Part shown: one piece after another, positions 34,347 to 43,164 of the stretch
Layout: every line of letters starts with the position of its first letter
How positions within the stretch are numbered: position 1 is the first letter of the stretch
Assembly: GCF_028613635.1 (NCBI RefSeq)
Contig: NZ_JAQRMY010000003.1
Span: 322,787-386,786 of the forward strand
Length of the DNA: 64,000 nt
Origin: Devosia sp. ZB163
GTDB taxonomy: Bacteria > Pseudomonadota > Alphaproteobacteria > Rhizobiales > Devosiaceae
Reading direction: 5' to 3'
Notes under the pieces: model-generated
The model's input: the letters and a program-made list of their open reading frames with translations, nothing else
Databases searched by the model: none
Told to the model about the DNA's origin: nothing
Position numbers and translations under genes: made by a program

Positions 34347-34961
34347 TCACGTCTTCATGATGCCATGAGCCAGCATGTCGAAATAGTCGTCCGCGAACTC
34401 GACGGCGCGCCGCGCGCCCTTGGGATCGAACCAGCGCGTCATCCAGTTGAGCATCGAAAGCGCGCCCAGCGCCACCACGGCGGCATTGGCCTCGCGCAGT
34501 TCGCCGCTGGCGATGCCGCTGCTCACGATGCCGCGGAACAGGGTCTCGTACTTCTTGCGGATCGCCCGTTCCTCGTCGCTGACGACGCGATTGAGGCCGC
34601 CGAAGCCGTGCAGCAGCGTGACGTACTCGGTGTAGTTGCTTTCGAAGAACTCGGCATGGGCGCGCATCGCCGCCCGCAACCGCAGGGTTGCACTCTCTTC
34701 TTCGGGCGGCAACGCGGCGCCGACATGGTCGTGGAGTCGCTGCAACAGGTCGGTCACGATCGCTTCGTAGATCACCTGCTTGGTCGAAAAGTAGTGATAG
34801 ACCGCCGCCTTGGAGACACCGACGGCGCTGGCAATGTCCATCAGCGAGGTTTCCGCGTAGCCGCGTTGGGCAAACAGGTTCGACGCAAGGCGCAGGATGG
34901 TCTCGCGCGGTGCATCCATCGAGGACGGTCGGCCAACTCGCCTGGGTTTCTGTGCCGACAC
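34347..34961 (-). CDS. TetR-family transcriptional regulator
   Basis: Repressor of 204 residues from GTG 34961, which has GGAGG 8 bases upstream; an ATG at 35030 would add 23 residues of no clear nature. The helix-turn-helix is TSLMDIASAVGVSKAAVYHYFSTKQVIYEAIV after the basic RVGRPSS. A helical ligand domain follows (TetR_C type as in acyl-CoA-responsive members; FFESNYTEYVTLLHGFGGLNRVVSDEERAIRKKYETLFRG). It sits divergent to the CoA-transferase gene amid the glutaryl-CoA genes and is the best candidate for the two CCGG palindromes at 23364 and 36259, which would make the block a regulon responding to glutaryl- or acyl-CoA. Confidence 0.9.
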   Translation of the reverse strand: MSAQKPRRVGRPSSMDAPRETILRLASNLFAQRGYAETSLMDIASAVGVSKAAVYHYFSTKQVIYEAIVTDLLQRLHDHVGAALPPEEESATLRLRAAMRAHAEFFESNYTEYVTLLHGFGGLNRVVSDEERAIRKKYETLFRGIVSSGIASGELREANAAVVALGALSMLNWMTRWFDPKGARRAVEFADDYFDMLAHGIMKT

Positions 34962-35071
34962 GCCCTGTTCCTCCGTCGTCGTCCCGTCACCCCTGTTACA
35001 CCAATCATCGTTGCGTCGAGAAGCATGCAAAGCCCCCTTGCCGGTAGGCCGCTAGCGGAAGTGGTTGAATC

Positions 35072-36214
35072 ATGAACCTGCCGCTCGAAGGTGTCCGCGT
35101 GCTCGACCTGTCGCGGGTGTTGGCCGGCCCGCTCAGCGCCATGGTCCTCGCGGATCTCGGGGCCAACGTCATCAAGGTCGAACGCCCGGGCTCCGGGGAC
35201 GGCACGCGCGACTGGGGCGTCGAGCTCGGTCCGCGTGAGAGCACCTATTTTCACGCGTTCAATCGCAGCAAGCGATCGGTTACGGCCGACCTGGGCAGCC
35301 CGGAAGGGCAGGGGCTGGTGCGTAGCCTCGTCGCGGAGGCGGACGTCGTGGTCGAGAACTACCTGCCCGGCACGCTCGAGCGGTTCGGGCTCGGCTATGA
35401 GGACCTGCGCGCGGTGAACCCACGCCTCGTCTATTGCGCCATCTCGGGCTACGACAGCGCCGGACCCGAGGCGGGACGCGCCGGCTATGACCTGGTGCTG
35501 CAGGGCGAAACCGGAGTCATGGCCACCAACGGCGAGGCAGACGGCGCGCCGCTCAAGCTCGGCCTGCCGGTCGTCGATCTGTTCACCGGGATGTACGCGG
35601 CGCAGGCCATGCTCGCGGCCCTGCTGCGCGCCCACCGGTCGGGCGCCGGCTGCCGGATCGATGTGTCCCTCGCCGATTGCGGCCTCGCCATGACGTCCTA
35701 CTACGGCATCGAGGCCATGGTGCAGCGGGCCGAGATGCCGCGCTATGGGAACATGCATTCCTCGATCGTGCCCTATGGCGTCTTCAATGCCGCCGATGGG
35801 CCCTTCGTCCTGGCCGCCGGCACGACGGCGCAGTATTCCAAGCTCTGCATAGACATCCTTTGCCGTCCTGACCTGGCTGACGACGAGCGATTTGCCACCA
35901 ACCTCAGTCGTGTCCGCCACCGCGCCGTTCTTCTCGATGAGCTCGGCCGGGCCTTCTCGGAGCGGGAACGCGATCGGCTGCTGGCACAGATGGCCGAATG
36001 CGGCGTGCCGGCGGGCCGGGTCGAGGGTCTGTTTGCGGCGCTGGACAGTGGTCGTGCCGAGGCGATGACGACTGTTCATCGCGAGCCGGGAAAGCCAGAT
36101 GCCCCCGGCTTTCTGCCGCCCTGGCGCTTCGACGGTTCCCGCCCTCCGGCCCAGCGTCCTCCGCAACTCGGCGAGCATGATCACGACGTCCGGCAAGGGC
36201 TGTGGAAGACCTGA
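35072..36214 (+). CDS. Family III CoA-transferase (CaiB/BaiF), likely succinyl-CoA:glutarate type
   Basis: Moves CoA from a donor such as succinyl-CoA to a carboxylic acid. 380 residues with the family start LEGVRVLDLSRVLAGPLSAMVLADLGANVIKVERPG, then VVENYLPGTLERFGLGYEDLRAVNPRLVYCAISGYD. The catalytic Asp is in LPVVDLFTGMYAAQAML, and there is a second conserved block with YGIEAMVQRAE. The gene directly upstream of glutaryl-CoA dehydrogenase in many bacteria, and the mammalian SUGCT homologue, activate glutarate; this order is seen here. The specific substrate is inferred from that neighbourhood. Divergent from TetR, 110 bases apart. Confidence 0.88.
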   Translation: MNLPLEGVRVLDLSRVLAGPLSAMVLADLGANVIKVERPGSGDGTRDWGVELGPRESTYFHAFNRSKRSVTADLGSPEGQGLVRSLVAEADVVVENYLPGTLERFGLGYEDLRAVNPRLVYCAISGYDSAGPEAGRAGYDLVLQGETGVMATNGEADGAPLKLGLPVVDLFTGMYAAQAMLAALLRAHRSGAGCRIDVSLADCGLAMTSYYGIEAMVQRAEMPRYGNMHSSIVPYGVFNAADGPFVLAAGTTAQYSKLCIDILCRPDLADDERFATNLSRVRHRAVLLDELGRAFSERERDRLLAQMAECGVPAGRVEGLFAALDSGRAEAMTTVHREPGKPDAPGFLPPWRFDGSRPPAQRPPQLGEHDHDVRQGLWKT

Positions 36215-36258
36215 ATCCAGGGGTCCAAGACACTGTGCGTGAACGAAAATAATTATTG

Positions 36259-36272
36259 ACCGGCTGGCCGGT
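36259..36272. promoter_or_regulatory. TetR-type operator, site 2
   Basis: ACCGGCTGGCCGGT differs from site 1 (23364) by one central base. It lies in an AT-rich patch, AATAATTATTG before and AAATATTAG after, 28 bases before the glutaryl-CoA dehydrogenase start. The shared palindrome and the similar AT flank argue for one regulator at both promoters. Confidence 0.7.
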
Positions 36273-36300
36273 AAATATTAGATCGGTTGGACAGGCCAAG

Positions 36301-37494
36301 ATGGAAAAGGTTGCCGCGATGTCGTTCGACTGGAGTGATCCCCTTCTGCTCGAGCACGAGCTGGATCAGGATGAGATCATGATGCGCGACGCCGCCCGGT
36401 CCTTCGCGCAGGATTGCCTCGCTCCACGCGTCAACCGCGCATACATGGACGAAGTGGTCGATCGCGACGTCTTCAACGAGTTCGGCGATCTTGGCCTCCT
36501 CGGCATCACCATCCCGGAGGCCTATGGCGGTCTGGGCGGCAGCTACGTGACCTACGGCCTTGTCGCCCGCGAGATCGAGCGCATCGACTCCGGCTATCGA
36601 TCCATGCTGAGCGTCCAGTCCTCGCTGGTGATGTACCCGATCCATGCCTTTGGCACGGAGGAGCAGAAGACGCGCTATCTGCCGCTCCTCGCCCGCGGGG
36701 AGATGGTCGGCAGCTTCGGCCTCACCGAAGCCAATGCCGGCTCCGACCCTGGCGGCATGACGACGCGCGCGGTCAAGATCGAAGGCGGCTACCGCATCAG
36801 CGGCAGCAAGCTCTGGATCTCCAACGCGCCGATCGCCGACGTCTTTGTCATCTGGGCCAAGTCCGACGCACATGACGGCAAGATCCGCGGCTTCCTCGTC
36901 GAGAAGGGGACCAGGGGCCTGTCGGTCAACAAGATCGAGGGCAAGCTTTCGCTCCGCGTCTCGGTCACGGGCGAGGTCGTACTCGACAATGTCGAGGTCT
37001 CGGACGATGCCATCCTGCCTGGCGTCTCCGGCCTGCGTGGTCCGTTCGAGTGCCTCAATCGCGCTCGCTACGGGATATCGTGGGGCGTGATGGGGGCCGC
37101 CGAAGACTGCTGGCACCGGGCCCGGGCATATGGCCTGCAGCGGGTCCAGTTCGGCCGGCCGCTCGCTGCCACCCAACTCTTCCAGAAGAAGCTCGCCGAC
37201 ATGCAGACCGAGATCGCGCTCGGCCTTCAGGCCGGGCTCAGGGTCGGGCGCCTGATGGACGAAGGCAAGCTCGCGCCGGAAATGGTTTCGCTCATCAAGC
37301 GCAACAATGCCGGCAAGGCGCTCGATATCGCGCGCACGGCCCGTGACATGCTCGGCGGCAATGGCATCCAGATCGAGTACCACGTCATGCGGCATGCCCA
37401 GAACCTCGAGACGGTCAATACCTACGAGGGCACGCACGACATTCATGCCCTGATCCTGGGGCGCGCGCAGACTGGTCACCAGGCGTTCTACTGA
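36301..37494 (+). CDS. gcdH: Glutaryl-CoA dehydrogenase
   Basis: FAD enzyme that oxidises and decarboxylates glutaryl-CoA to crotonyl-CoA, passing electrons to ETF. 397 residues from ATG 36301 (ATG 36319 also possible). The match to the mitochondrial enzyme is close: [20 protein letters not shown] (with the Arg that holds the glutaryl carboxylate), [78 protein letters not shown]. The catalytic Glu stretch [17 protein letters not shown] is diagnostic of GCDH among acyl-CoA dehydrogenases. It heads a run of four tightly spaced genes. Confidence 0.96.
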   Translation: MEKVAAMSFDWSDPLLLEHELDQDEIMMRDAARSFAQDCLAPRVNRAYMDEVVDRDVFNEFGDLGLLGITIPEAYGGLGGSYVTYGLVAREIERIDSGYRSMLSVQSSLVMYPIHAFGTEEQKTRYLPLLARGEMVGSFGLTEANAGSDPGGMTTRAVKIEGGYRISGSKLWISNAPIADVFVIWAKSDAHDGKIRGFLVEKGTRGLSVNKIEGKLSLRVSVTGEVVLDNVEVSDDAILPGVSGLRGPFECLNRARYGISWGVMGAAEDCWHRARAYGLQRVQFGRPLAATQLFQKKLADMQTEIALGLQAGLRVGRLMDEGKLAPEMVSLIKRNNAGKALDIARTARDMLGGNGIQIEYHVMRHAQNLETVNTYEGTHDIHALILGRAQTGHQAFY

Positions 37495-37519
37495 CGCAAC
37501 CCGACAGGTGGATTCCGTC

Positions 37520-39565
37520 ATGCCCAGCCCGAGCCATGTCCGCTGCTTCCGCGACGACGACATTGCCATCGTCGAGGTCGACAATCCGCCGGTCAACGCG
37601 CTCAGCCACGCCGTGCGGCGGGCGTTGTTCGACACACTGCAGGACCTCGAGGCCGACGCCAATGTCGCCGGCGTCGTGATCGCCTGCCGCGGCAAGACCT
37701 TCTTTGCCGGCGCCGACATCGCCGAATTCGACAAGCCGCCTGAAGCGCCGGTGCTCGGCGATCTCATCGCCCTGCTCGACCAGATGACGACCCCCACCGC
37801 TGCCGCGATGAAGGGCACGGTCCTGGGCGGCGGGCTGGAGTTTGCTCTGGCCTGCCGGATGCGTATTCTCGACAGGGACGCGGTGGTCGGACTTCCGGAG
37901 ATCAAGCTGGGCCTCATCCCCGGTGCCGGGGGCACCGTACGCCTGCCGCGACTAGTCGGGCCCGATGTCGCGCTCGGGATGATTGCGACCGGCGAGACCC
38001 TCGATGCCTCCCAGGCGCTGGCGCACGGACTGGTCCACGCCACGGTCGACACCGATCTGACCGCGGCGACAATCGCCCATCTACGGGCACATCTGCACAG
38101 CCCGCCCGCGCGAGTGCGCGACATGGTCGTCCCGGCTTATCCCGCCGGCCTCGATGCCTTTGAAGACAGGGCCGGGGGCCTTGCTGAAAAGTCTCCGGGA
38201 GACGGAGCGCAGGCCGCAGCCATCAAGGCCGTACGCAACTCCCTCGCACTCGGCTTTGACGCTGCGCTTGCCGAGGAGCGGCTGCTGTTCGAGGCGCTGC
38301 GCGCCAGTCCTGCCTCCAGGGCGCAGCGCCATCTCTTCTTTGCCGAACGACGCACCCTTGTTCTTCCCGATCTCGACCTGCGCTCCATTACGCCGCGGCC
38401 GGTGCAGTGCGTCGGAGTTGTCGGGGCAGGGACGCTGGGAAGCGGTATCGCCGCCGCGCTCGCCGCGGCCGGCTACACGGTGAGGATACGTGAAACGTCC
38501 GAGGCGGCGCTCGAGGCTGGTCGCGAACGCGTCTGGCGCATCTTCGACAGCATGGCGAGGAAGGGCGGCCTTGATGCCGCGGCCGCCCGCGACCGCGTCA
38601 TAGGCACACTCACGCTGTCCGATTTCGCCGACTGCGATCTCGTGATCGAGGCTGCCTTCGAGGACCTCGACGTCAAGCGCGCCATCTTTGCCGAGCTCGA
38701 CCGGGTTACGAGACCCGGAGCGATCCTTGCGACCAATACATCCTATCTGGACGTCAACGTCATCGCCGAGGCCACCGTGAGAGTGGCGGACGTCGCCGGC
38801 ATGCACTTCTTCTCGCCTGCGCATGTCATGAAGCTGGTCGAGGTGGTGCGGACCGGCCGAACCGCACCCGACGTGCTCGCGACCCTCGCCCGGGTCGCCA
38901 AGGTCATGGGCAAGGTGCCCGTGGTCGTCGGCGTCTGCCACGGCTTCGTCGGCAACCGCATGCTCGGCGCCCGTAATGCACAGATCCCCCGCCTGCTCAT
39001 GGAAGGCGCCCTGCCACAGGACATTGATGGTGCCCTGCGTGACTTTGGCTGGCCCATGGGGCCGCTGCAGATGTGGGACATGGCCGGCCTCGACATTGCC
39101 TGGCGCAACCGCAGGTTTCTCGGAGAAGCCGAGCCCATCGGCGATGGTCTCTGTGCCCTTGGCCGCTTCGGTCAGAAGACCGGCCGCGGCTACTACTCCT
39201 ATGTCGACGGACGCCGCGACCCGCTCCCCGACCCGGAGGTTGCAGATCTGATCAAGCGCCTTTCCAGTGAGGCCGGCATCACCCGTCGGCGCGTCTCCAG
39301 CGAGGAGATCATCGAGCGCACGCATCTCCCCATGATCAACGAGGCCTGCAGGATTCTCGAGGAGCGGATCGCGGTCCGGTCGGCCGACATCGATGTGATC
39401 TGGGCCAATGGCTACGGCTTCCCACGCGCGCTTGGCGGGCCGATGCACTGGGCCGAGCGCCTTGGCTGGCGACGGATCGTCGATGGTCTCTCCACTTGGC
39501 ACCGCGAGACCGGCGACGACGTGTTCAGGCCGTCCGATCGTCTCCTCGCAATGTCCGCTGCTTGA
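37520..39565 (+). CDS. Fused enoyl-CoA hydratase / 3-hydroxyacyl-CoA dehydrogenase
   Basis: Converts crotonyl-CoA to 3-hydroxybutyryl-CoA and then acetoacetyl-CoA. 681 residues from ATG 37520 (AGGTGG 8 bases upstream; GTG 37508 is an alternative). Hydratase domain, residues 1-200: FFAGADIAEF, GTVLGGGLEFALACRMR and LPEIKLGLIPGAGGTVRLPRL, each with a catalytic-type Glu. Dehydrogenase domain, from about 300: CVGVVGAGTLGSGIAAALAAAGY, catalytic His in MHFFSPAHVMKLVEVV, CHGFVGNRML, and duplicated C-terminal domains. Architecture matches FadJ-like or peroxisomal-type bifunctional proteins. It lies between gcdH and ETF-QO in the same unit. Confidence 0.93.
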   Translation: MPSPSHVRCFRDDDIAIVEVDNPPVNALSHAVRRALFDTLQDLEADANVAGVVIACRGKTFFAGADIAEFDKPPEAPVLGDLIALLDQMTTPTAAAMKGTVLGGGLEFALACRMRILDRDAVVGLPEIKLGLIPGAGGTVRLPRLVGPDVALGMIATGETLDASQALAHGLVHATVDTDLTAATIAHLRAHLHSPPARVRDMVVPAYPAGLDAFEDRAGGLAEKSPGDGAQAAAIKAVRNSLALGFDAALAEERLLFEALRASPASRAQRHLFFAERRTLVLPDLDLRSITPRPVQCVGVVGAGTLGSGIAAALAAAGYTVRIRETSEAALEAGRERVWRIFDSMARKGGLDAAAARDRVIGTLTLSDFADCDLVIEAAFEDLDVKRAIFAELDRVTRPGAILATNTSYLDVNVIAEATVRVADVAGMHFFSPAHVMKLVEVVRTGRTAPDVLATLARVAKVMGKVPVVVGVCHGFVGNRMLGARNAQIPRLLMEGALPQDIDGALRDFGWPMGPLQMWDMAGLDIAWRNRRFLGEAEPIGDGLCALGRFGQKTGRGYYSYVDGRRDPLPDPEVADLIKRLSSEAGITRRRVSSEEIIERTHLPMINEACRILEERIAVRSADIDVIWANGYGFPRALGGPMHWAERLGWRRIVDGLSTWHRETGDDVFRPSDRLLAMSAA

Positions 39566-39575
39566 AGGCAGAGCC

Positions 39576-41234
39576 ATGACCAGCCGGGACCGCATTGATG
39601 TGGATGTCGTCATCGTCGGCGCAGGCCCGTCCGGGCTCGCCGCTGCGATACGGCTCAAGCAACTCGCCGACGCCGAGGGCCGACCGCTGTCGATCATGGT
39701 GCTCGAGAAGGCCGCTGATATCGGCGCGCATGTTCTGTCCGGCGCTGTGATGGATGTATCCGCCCTCGATGCACTCCTCCCTGATTGGCGCGAGCAGGGG
39801 GCGCCGCTCGGATCCGAGGTCACCTCCGATCATTTCGTCTATCTCACGCGCAGCGCCGCGATCGAAGTTCCGCACGCACTCTTTCCCCCGCAGCTCGACA
39901 ACAGTGGTTGCCGGATCGTGAGCCTCGGTCTCGTCTGCAGGTGGCTGGGTGAGCGGGCGGCGGAGATGGGCATCGACATCTTCCCCGGCTTTGCCGCGTC
40001 CGAAGTGCTCTTCGACGACAGCGGCGCCGTCGCAGGAGTCGTCACCGGCGACACGGGTCTGGCCCGCGATGGCCAACCCAAGGGCAGTCATGCCCCCGGC
40101 ATGGAAATCCGCGCCCGCTATACGCTGATCGCCGAGGGCGCGCGCGGATCGCTCGCCAAGCAGCTCATCGCCCGCTACCGGCTCGATGCCGATTGCGACC
40201 CCCAGCACTACGGGCTTGGCATCAAGGAGACCTGGGAGATCCGGCCCGACCGGCATCGTCCCGGTCTCGTCGAGCATCATTTGGGCTGGCCGCTGTCGGA
40301 CGACACCGGCGGCGGTGGCTTCGTCTATCACACCGAGGGGAACCGGGTCTCGCTCGGCTATGTCGTTCACCTCAACTACACCAACCCCTGGCTCTCGCCA
40401 TTCGACGAGATGCAGCGCTGGAAGACCCATCCCCGGCTGCGCGTGCTGCTCGAGGGTGGCCGGCGCATCGGCTACGGCGCCCGGGCCATGACTTCGGGCG
40501 GATGGCAGTCCATTCCCGAGCTGGCCTTTCCCGGAGGCGCTCTTGTCGGTTGCTCCGCCGGGTTGATGAACCTGCCGCGCATCAAGGGCATTCACAACGC
40601 CATGTGGTCGGGCATGCGGGTCGCCGAGGCCCTGTCCGAGGCGCTGCACGCCGGCCGAGGCAACGACCTGATCGAGGGCCTCAAGGATCAGGTGCTGCGC
40701 GGACCCATCGAAGCGGACCTGCGCCCGGTCCGCAACGCCAAGGCGCTGCTGTCGAAGCTGGGCACGCGGCTGGGCCTGCTCGTGACCGGCTTCGACCTCT
40801 GGTGCGCGGCACTTGCCGGCAGGTCGCTGCTCGGCACGCTGCGGCATCGCACGCCCGATCATGCCACCCTCGCGCCGGCCGCCCGAAGCCGGCCCATCGA
40901 GTATCCGCGGCCCGATGGCACGCTGACCTTCGACCGGGCCTCGTCGATCTTCCTTGCCAACCTCGCGCATGCCGAGGATCAGCCGGTCCATCTCCGCCTG
41001 CGCGATCCCGATCTGCCGCTGCGCATCAACCTTCCGCTCTACGCCGAGCCCGCCCAGCGCTATTGCCCCGCCGGGGTCTACGAGGTCGTGCGCGACGAGA
41101 CAGGCCAGCCCTCCCTCCGGATCAACAGCGCCAACTGCGTGCACTGCAAGACCTGCGACATCAAGGATCCGCAGCAGAACATCGACTGGGTCCCGCCCGA
41201 AGGTGGCTCGGGGCCCAACTATGCTGGAATGTGA
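39576..41234 (+). CDS. etfD: Electron transfer flavoprotein:ubiquinone oxidoreductase
   Basis: Membrane-associated FAD/4Fe-4S enzyme that moves electrons from reduced ETF to ubiquinone. 552 residues from ATG 39576, beginning with DVVIVGAGPSGLAAAIRLKQL. Conserved: GAHVLSGAVMDVSALDALLPDW, YTLIAEGARGSLAKQL, GIKETWEI, GGSGFVYH-like GGGFVYHTEGNRVSLGYVV, and GCSAGLMNLPRIKGIHNAMWSGM. The cluster Cys set is the Cys of CPAGVYEV plus three in NCVHCKTCDIKDPQQNIDW, and the end is GGSGPNYAGM. All four Cys are present, so it should be active. Linked to etfBA and gcdH it completes the electron path to the respiratory chain. Confidence 0.96.
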   Translation: MTSRDRIDVDVVIVGAGPSGLAAAIRLKQLADAEGRPLSIMVLEKAADIGAHVLSGAVMDVSALDALLPDWREQGAPLGSEVTSDHFVYLTRSAAIEVPHALFPPQLDNSGCRIVSLGLVCRWLGERAAEMGIDIFPGFAASEVLFDDSGAVAGVVTGDTGLARDGQPKGSHAPGMEIRARYTLIAEGARGSLAKQLIARYRLDADCDPQHYGLGIKETWEIRPDRHRPGLVEHHLGWPLSDDTGGGGFVYHTEGNRVSLGYVVHLNYTNPWLSPFDEMQRWKTHPRLRVLLEGGRRIGYGARAMTSGGWQSIPELAFPGGALVGCSAGLMNLPRIKGIHNAMWSGMRVAEALSEALHAGRGNDLIEGLKDQVLRGPIEADLRPVRNAKALLSKLGTRLGLLVTGFDLWCAALAGRSLLGTLRHRTPDHATLAPAARSRPIEYPRPDGTLTFDRASSIFLANLAHAEDQPVHLRLRDPDLPLRINLPLYAEPAQRYCPAGVYEVVRDETGQPSLRINSANCVHCKTCDIKDPQQNIDWVPPEGGSGPNYAGM

Positions 41235-41258
41235 GAAGGCGTACCGGAGGTGTGAGTG

Positions 41259-42461
41259 ATGGCCGAGGCATACATCTGCGCCTACCGGCGCACACCGATT
41301 GGCCGGTACGGCGGCGCCCTTGCTTCGATCCGCCCCGATGATCTCGGAGCGGTTCCGCTCAGGGCGTTGATCGCCGAGCATGCGAGCGTCGACTGGGAAG
41401 CGGTCGCCGACGTGATCCTCGGCAATGCCAATCAGGCCGGCGAAGACAACAGAAACGTGGCGCGCATGAGCCTGCTGTTAGCGGGCTTGCCCGAGAGCAT
41501 CGCCGGCACGACGGTCAACCGGCTTTGTGGGTCCGGCATGGATGCGTTGATCGTGGCGGCCCGCGCAATCAGGTCGGGGGAGGCAGAACTGGTGATTGCC
41601 GGCGGCACGGAGTCCATGTCCCGTGCGCCCTTCGTGCTGTCCAAGGCCGACGCGGCATTCTCGCGGGCTGCGGAAATCCACGACACCACGATCGGATGGC
41701 GCTTCATCAATCCGCTGATGAAGGAGCAGTACGGCGTGGACCCGCTACCCCTGACGGCCGAGAACGTGGCCCGGGAAGCGGGGGTGGACAGGCAGACCCA
41801 GGATGCATTCGCCCTGCGCAGCCAGACGCGGGCCGTGGTGGCGCAACGGAACGGCAGGCTGGCGCGGGAGATCGTGCCGGTTGCGGTTCCGCAGCGCCGC
41901 GGCGGGCCGGTCACTGTCGAGCAGGACGAGCATCCCCGCGCCGATACCACCCTCGAGGCGCTCAGCAAACTCAAGCCGCTCTTTCCGGATGGGACCGTAA
42001 CGGCGGGCAACGCCTCCGGGCTAAACGACGGCGCGGCCGCGTTGATCATCGCGTCCGAACAAGCGGCCGCAAGGCACGGCTTTACCCCTCTTGCCCGCAT
42101 TCTCGGCGGCGCGGTGGCTGGGGTCGCCCCCCGGCTCATGGGCATGGGACCCGTTCCGGCGTTCCACAAGCTCAGTGCACGGCTCGGCCTTCCAATATCG
42201 GATTTCGACGTCATCGAGCTCAACGAGGCTTTTGCCAGCCAGGCCGTCGCAGTCCTGCGCGAGCTCGGCGTCGCCGAAGACGATCCACGCGTGAACCCGA
42301 ATGGCGGGGCCATCGCCCTTGGCCATCCCCTTGGGATGAGTGGCGCCCGGATCTCCGGCACGGCCGCGCTGGAACTTGCCCTCACCGGAAGGAAGCTGGC
42401 CCTGGCGACGATGTGCATAGGGGTGGGGCAGGGCATCGCCGTCGCCCTTGAACGCCCGTGA
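41259..42461 (+). CDS. Thiolase, 3-oxoadipyl-CoA/acetoacetyl-CoA type (PcaF-like)
   Basis: Splits a 3-oxoacyl-CoA with CoA. 400 residues from ATG 41259 (GTG 41256 is also possible after GGAGG). The pattern AYICAYRRTPIGRYGGALASIRPDDLGAVPLRAL, TTVNRLCGSGMDAL (active Cys), DTTIGWRFINPLMKEQYGVD, GGAIALGHPLGMSGARI (His) and TMCIGVGQGIA (Cys) is PcaF/PaaJ-like. In this operon the expected substrate is acetoacetyl-CoA from crotonyl-CoA, though 3-oxoadipyl-CoA cannot be excluded. Two thiolases in the block may serve different chain lengths. It is the last gene before the truncated fuconate dehydratase. Confidence 0.9.
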   Translation: MAEAYICAYRRTPIGRYGGALASIRPDDLGAVPLRALIAEHASVDWEAVADVILGNANQAGEDNRNVARMSLLLAGLPESIAGTTVNRLCGSGMDALIVAARAIRSGEAELVIAGGTESMSRAPFVLSKADAAFSRAAEIHDTTIGWRFINPLMKEQYGVDPLPLTAENVAREAGVDRQTQDAFALRSQTRAVVAQRNGRLAREIVPVAVPQRRGGPVTVEQDEHPRADTTLEALSKLKPLFPDGTVTAGNASGLNDGAAALIIASEQAAARHGFTPLARILGGAVAGVAPRLMGMGPVPAFHKLSARLGLPISDFDVIELNEAFASQAVAVLRELGVAEDDPRVNPNGGAIALGHPLGMSGARISGTAALELALTGRKLALATMCIGVGQGIAVALERP

Positions 42462-42557
42462 TGAAGCAGCCAGTGACCAAGGTGCTAGCTCGATAGCATG
42501 CCGGCAATAGCGATCAGTTCCTTCTCGCGTTCCTCGTTCCAGCGAGATGGAAAAAGA

Positions 42558-43072
42558 TCAGCCTCGACACTCGTTCTCGATGATCGACTCCGGCTTCATC
42601 TCGATGGAGAAGCCCGGACGGACCGGCGGCATGCAGGCAGCGTTCCGGATCACACACGGGTCGACGAAATGTTCGTGCAGGTGATCGACATACTCGATGA
42701 AGCGCCCGTCCTTTGTACCCGACACGACCAGGTAGTCGATCATCGACAGGTGCTGGACGTATTCGCAGAGGCCGACGCCACCGGCGTGCGGCCAGAACGG
42801 CAGGCCGTACTTGGCCGCCATCAGCAGGACTAAAAGCACCTCATTGAGTCCGCCGATGCGGCAGGCATCGATCTGGACGATGTCGATGGCGCCTTCCCTG
42901 ATGAACTGCTTGAACAGGATGCGGTTCTGGCACATCTCGCCGGTCGCGACCTTGACCGGGGCGATGCCGGCGCGGATTGCCTTGTGACCCATCACGTCAT
43001 CGGGACTCGTGGGCTCCTCGATGAAGTAAGGGTTGAAGCGCTTGAGTTCGTTCACCCACGAGATCGCCTCGT
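42558..43072 (-). pseudogene. L-fuconate dehydratase, C-terminal remnant
   Basis: The last 170 or so residues of an enolase-superfamily L-fuconate dehydratase. YFIEEPTSPDDVMGHKAIR carries a metal-ligand Glu, and TGEMCQNRILFKQFIREGAIDIVQIDACRIGGLNE, WPHAGGVGLCEYVQHLSMIDY with the catalytic-type His and EYVDHLHEHFVDPC follow. Homology extends a little beyond the first Met, to about 43072 (HEAISWVNE), then hits a TAG and stops. Full-length enzymes are about 430 residues. This is the right-hand scar of the acquired block and shows an L-fucose-type pathway once lay here. Confidence 0.85.
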
Positions 43073-43164
43073 GCCTACAGACCGACGCACCGGCAAGCCG
43101 CTAGGCAAGGCGGACATGGAGTGGTTCTTCAAGAACGTCTTGGTTCAACTGATGACGCTGCTGA

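Larger units (their letters stand above)
22041..43080. other. Probable acquired catabolic island (glutaryl-CoA block)
   Basis: The stretch is bracketed by two truncated sugar-catabolism genes, both on the minus strand and both reduced to C-terminal pieces: an FGGY kinase at 21749-22040 and an L-fuconate dehydratase at 42558-43072. Between them, apart from the dehydratase tail itself, lie intact genes for glutaryl-CoA degradation and an embedded importer unit. Debris including an IS110 remnant lies to the right. No attachment site, integrase or terminal repeat was found, so replacement by homologous or IS-mediated recombination is only inferred. Confidence 0.5.

Noticed and set aside
35031-35071. 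Third copy of the TetR operator between the TetR and CoA-transferase genes
   Set aside because: GCCGGTAGGCCGCT matches only about 10 of 14 positions and is not palindromic, so it is not listed as a site.
36253-38124. A 623-residue minus-strand frame crossing gcdH and the fused hydratase/dehydrogenase
   Set aside because: Both plus-strand genes are certain; the frame even covers the operator region.
39525-41381. A 618-residue minus-strand frame
   Set aside because: It is antisense to ETF:quinone oxidoreductase, which is complete with its cluster cysteines.
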